In this document: in pieces, positions 62,995 to 64,000 of the stretch
Numbering within the stretch: position 1 is the first letter of the stretch
Layout of the letters: each line of letters starts with the position of its first letter
Assembly: GCF_018861045.1 (NCBI RefSeq)
Contig: NZ_JAHKQJ010000002.1
Coordinates: forward strand, 248,001-312,000
Length of the DNA: 64,000 nucleotides
From: Octadecabacter sp. B2R22
GTDB taxonomy: Bacteria; Pseudomonadota; Alphaproteobacteria; Rhodobacterales; Rhodobacteraceae
Direction of reading: 5' to 3'
The notes under the pieces: generated by a model
The model's database searches: none
Told to the model about the DNA's origin: nothing
What the model saw: only the letters and a program-made list of their open reading frames with translations
Program-made: the position numbers and the translations under genes

Positions 62995-63019
62995 CTCATG
63001 ATTGGCTCGCGCGTAGAGG
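62991..63019 (+). promoter_or_regulatory. Promoter of rpsD
   Basis: TTGACT (62991-62996), a 17-base spacer and TAGAGG (63014-63019). The leader would be about 105 bases, long enough for S4 autoregulation, which is known in other bacteria but not shown here. Confidence 0.55.
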
Positions 63020-63131
63020 GGCCGTTCATTGGTGTTGGTGGTTCCCGCAAGGGAGTGCCTGTCGGGCTTCGGCCAGAGGACAACGCCCTTCATAGCCCGC
63101 ATTGGGCGCTCTAATCGAAGGAGATCAGCGT

Positions 63132-63752
63132 ATGACTAAACGTACCGCTGCCAAGTACAAAATTGACCGCCGGATGGGTGAAAACATCTGGGGTCGTCCG
63201 AAATCCCCTGTTAACCGTCGTGAATATGGCCCCGGCCAGCACGGTCAGCGCCGTAAGGGCAAATTGTCTGACTTCGGTATGCAGCTGCGCGCCAAGCAGA
63301 AGCTGAAAGGCTACTACGGCGACCTGACAGAGAAACAGTTCCGCCGCATCTTTACAGAAGCTGAGCGTGTAAAAGGCGATACAGGTGAAAACCTTATTGG
63401 TTTGCTTGAGCGTCGTTTGGACGCTGTTGTGTACCGCGCCAAGTTCGTACCGACTGTTTTCGCAGCACGTCAGTTCGTGAACCACGGCCACGTTCGTGTG
63501 AACGGCAAAAAGGTAAACATCCCTTCTTACCGCGTTAAAGAAGGCGACGTGATCGAGATTCGCGACCGTTCCAAGCAGAACGTTGCAGTGATCGATGCAG
63601 TTGCACTGACAGAGCGTGACGTTCCTGACTACATGGACGTTGACCATAACAAAATGACAGCGACATTCGTGCGCACTCCAGGTCTGGGTGACGTACCGTA
63701 TCCGGTCATGATGGAACCAAACCTCGTCATCGAATATTACGCTCAGAACTAA
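63132..63752 (+). CDS. rpsD: 30S ribosomal protein S4
   Basis: A protein of 206 aa, the normal S4 length. [18 protein letters not shown] opens it; [17 protein letters not shown] and the S4 RNA-binding domain ([38 protein letters not shown]) follow. It is a primary 16S rRNA-binding protein and assembly initiator. The ATG at 63132 has an AAGGAG site; a longer open frame starts at 63102 without one. Terminator at 63787. Confidence 0.97.
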   Translation: MTKRTAAKYKIDRRMGENIWGRPKSPVNRREYGPGQHGQRRKGKLSDFGMQLRAKQKLKGYYGDLTEKQFRRIFTEAERVKGDTGENLIGLLERRLDAVVYRAKFVPTVFAARQFVNHGHVRVNGKKVNIPSYRVKEGDVIEIRDRSKQNVAVIDAVALTERDVPDYMDVDHNKMTATFVRTPGLGDVPYPVMMEPNLVIEYYAQN

Positions 63753-63786
63753 GTCTGGGCAGGGCGCTTTCGCGCCGTTAAAGATA

Positions 63787-63820
63787 GGGCCTGCCACCTT
63801 GCGTGTGGCGGGCCTTTTTT
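63787..63820 (+). terminator. Terminator of rpsD
   Basis: GGGCCTGCCAC and GTGGCGGGCC pair around a short loop, followed by six T and GTTTT. Confidence 0.85.
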
Positions 63821-63844
63821 GTTTTACGACCCAAAGGAAAGATC

Positions 63845-64000
63845 ATGGCGATCACACCACAACCCGGCATCATGGACATTGACCTTTATGTTGGCGGCAA
63901 AAGCCATGTGGACGGGCTCAGCAATGTGCTGAAGCTGTCCTCAAACGAGAACCCTTTGGGGTCTTCTGATGCTGCCAAAGACGCCGTGGTGCGGGCGTCG
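63845..64000 (+). CDS. hisC: Histidinol-phosphate aminotransferase, N-terminal part (3' partial)
   Basis: The frame starts at an ATG with AAAGGAAAG upstream and runs off the window. The 52 visible residues include [17 protein letters not shown] and [13 protein letters not shown], the conserved N-terminal block of HisC-type class I/II aminotransferases. It would convert imidazole acetol phosphate to histidinol phosphate, complementing the hisZ and hisG genes in this window. Some HisC relatives accept aromatic amino acids. Confidence 0.85.
   Translation, partial: MAITPQPGIMDIDLYVGGKSHVDGLSNVLKLSSNENPLGSSDAAKDAVVRAS

Overview
The window looks like a chromosome segment of a marine alphaproteobacterium of the Roseobacter group (Rhodobacterales). 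The basis is gene content: a dimethylglycine/sarcosine-type dehydrogenase, a xanthine dehydrogenase operon joined to a BMP-type nucleoside ABC transporter, hisS-hisZ-hisG as one overlapping operon, a class II (B12-dependent) ribonucleotide reductase, Hint-domain proteins and a DUF1489 protein. No rRNA, tRNA or CRISPR array was found.

Layout. 1-7.1 kb: 3' end of a dimethylglycine dehydrogenase, small secreted proteins (DUF6636-like, EF-hand), a phosphotransferase, a Hint protein, a D-arginine-dehydrogenase-like flavoenzyme with a small membrane protein, and a YHYH protein. 7.1-16.7 kb (minus strand): one tightly overlapping operon xdhA-xdhB-xdhC-ATPase-permease-small membrane protein-permease-BMP binding protein, which would import purines or nucleosides and oxidise hypoxanthine/xanthine. 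16.8-29.9 kb: an ArsR/SRPBCC pair with a palindromic operator, dnaE, a ferric-reductase-like/intradiol-like pair, a lipoprotein, slyX, hisSZG, a DUF1489 gene and nrdJ.

29.9-58.74 kb is an accessory region that reads as one large Tn7-like transposon. Its right end carries tnsA-like, tnsB (complete DDE), tnsC and tniQ genes. An 18-bp inverted repeat (16 of 18 identical, with a second TGACCA box at matching spacing) lies just downstream of nrdJ and again just downstream of tniQ. The cargo holds two catabolic modules. Module A (30.2-38.5 kb) has an M20 amidohydrolase fused in frame to the N-terminal part of a broken AAA ATPase, DhaK/DhaL-type kinase subunits, an IclR regulator, a cupin, an amine oxidase of the PuuB type, an orphan periplasmic binding protein and a DMT exporter. 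Near-identical 17-bp boxes lie upstream of its transcription units. Module B (39.0-48.6 kb) has a LysR regulator, a complete polar amino acid ABC transporter, an isochorismatase-type amidohydrolase, two DUF1989 proteins (carboxyguanidine deiminase type), allophanate hydrolase, a RidA protein and an ornithine cyclodeaminase-family protein. It should release ammonia from a urea- or guanidine-like nitrogen compound, but the expected guanidine/urea carboxylase is missing. A 587-aa protein that looks like a methyltransferase remnant joined to a type I specificity domain lies between the cargo and the transposition genes.

58.8-64 kb returns to ordinary chromosome: an AGE-family isomerase, an LpxR-like outer membrane protein, a Hint protein, a membrane metallopeptidase, rpsD with a clear promoter and terminator, and the start of hisC.

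All assignments come from reading translated sequence and motifs by eye; no database search was possible.
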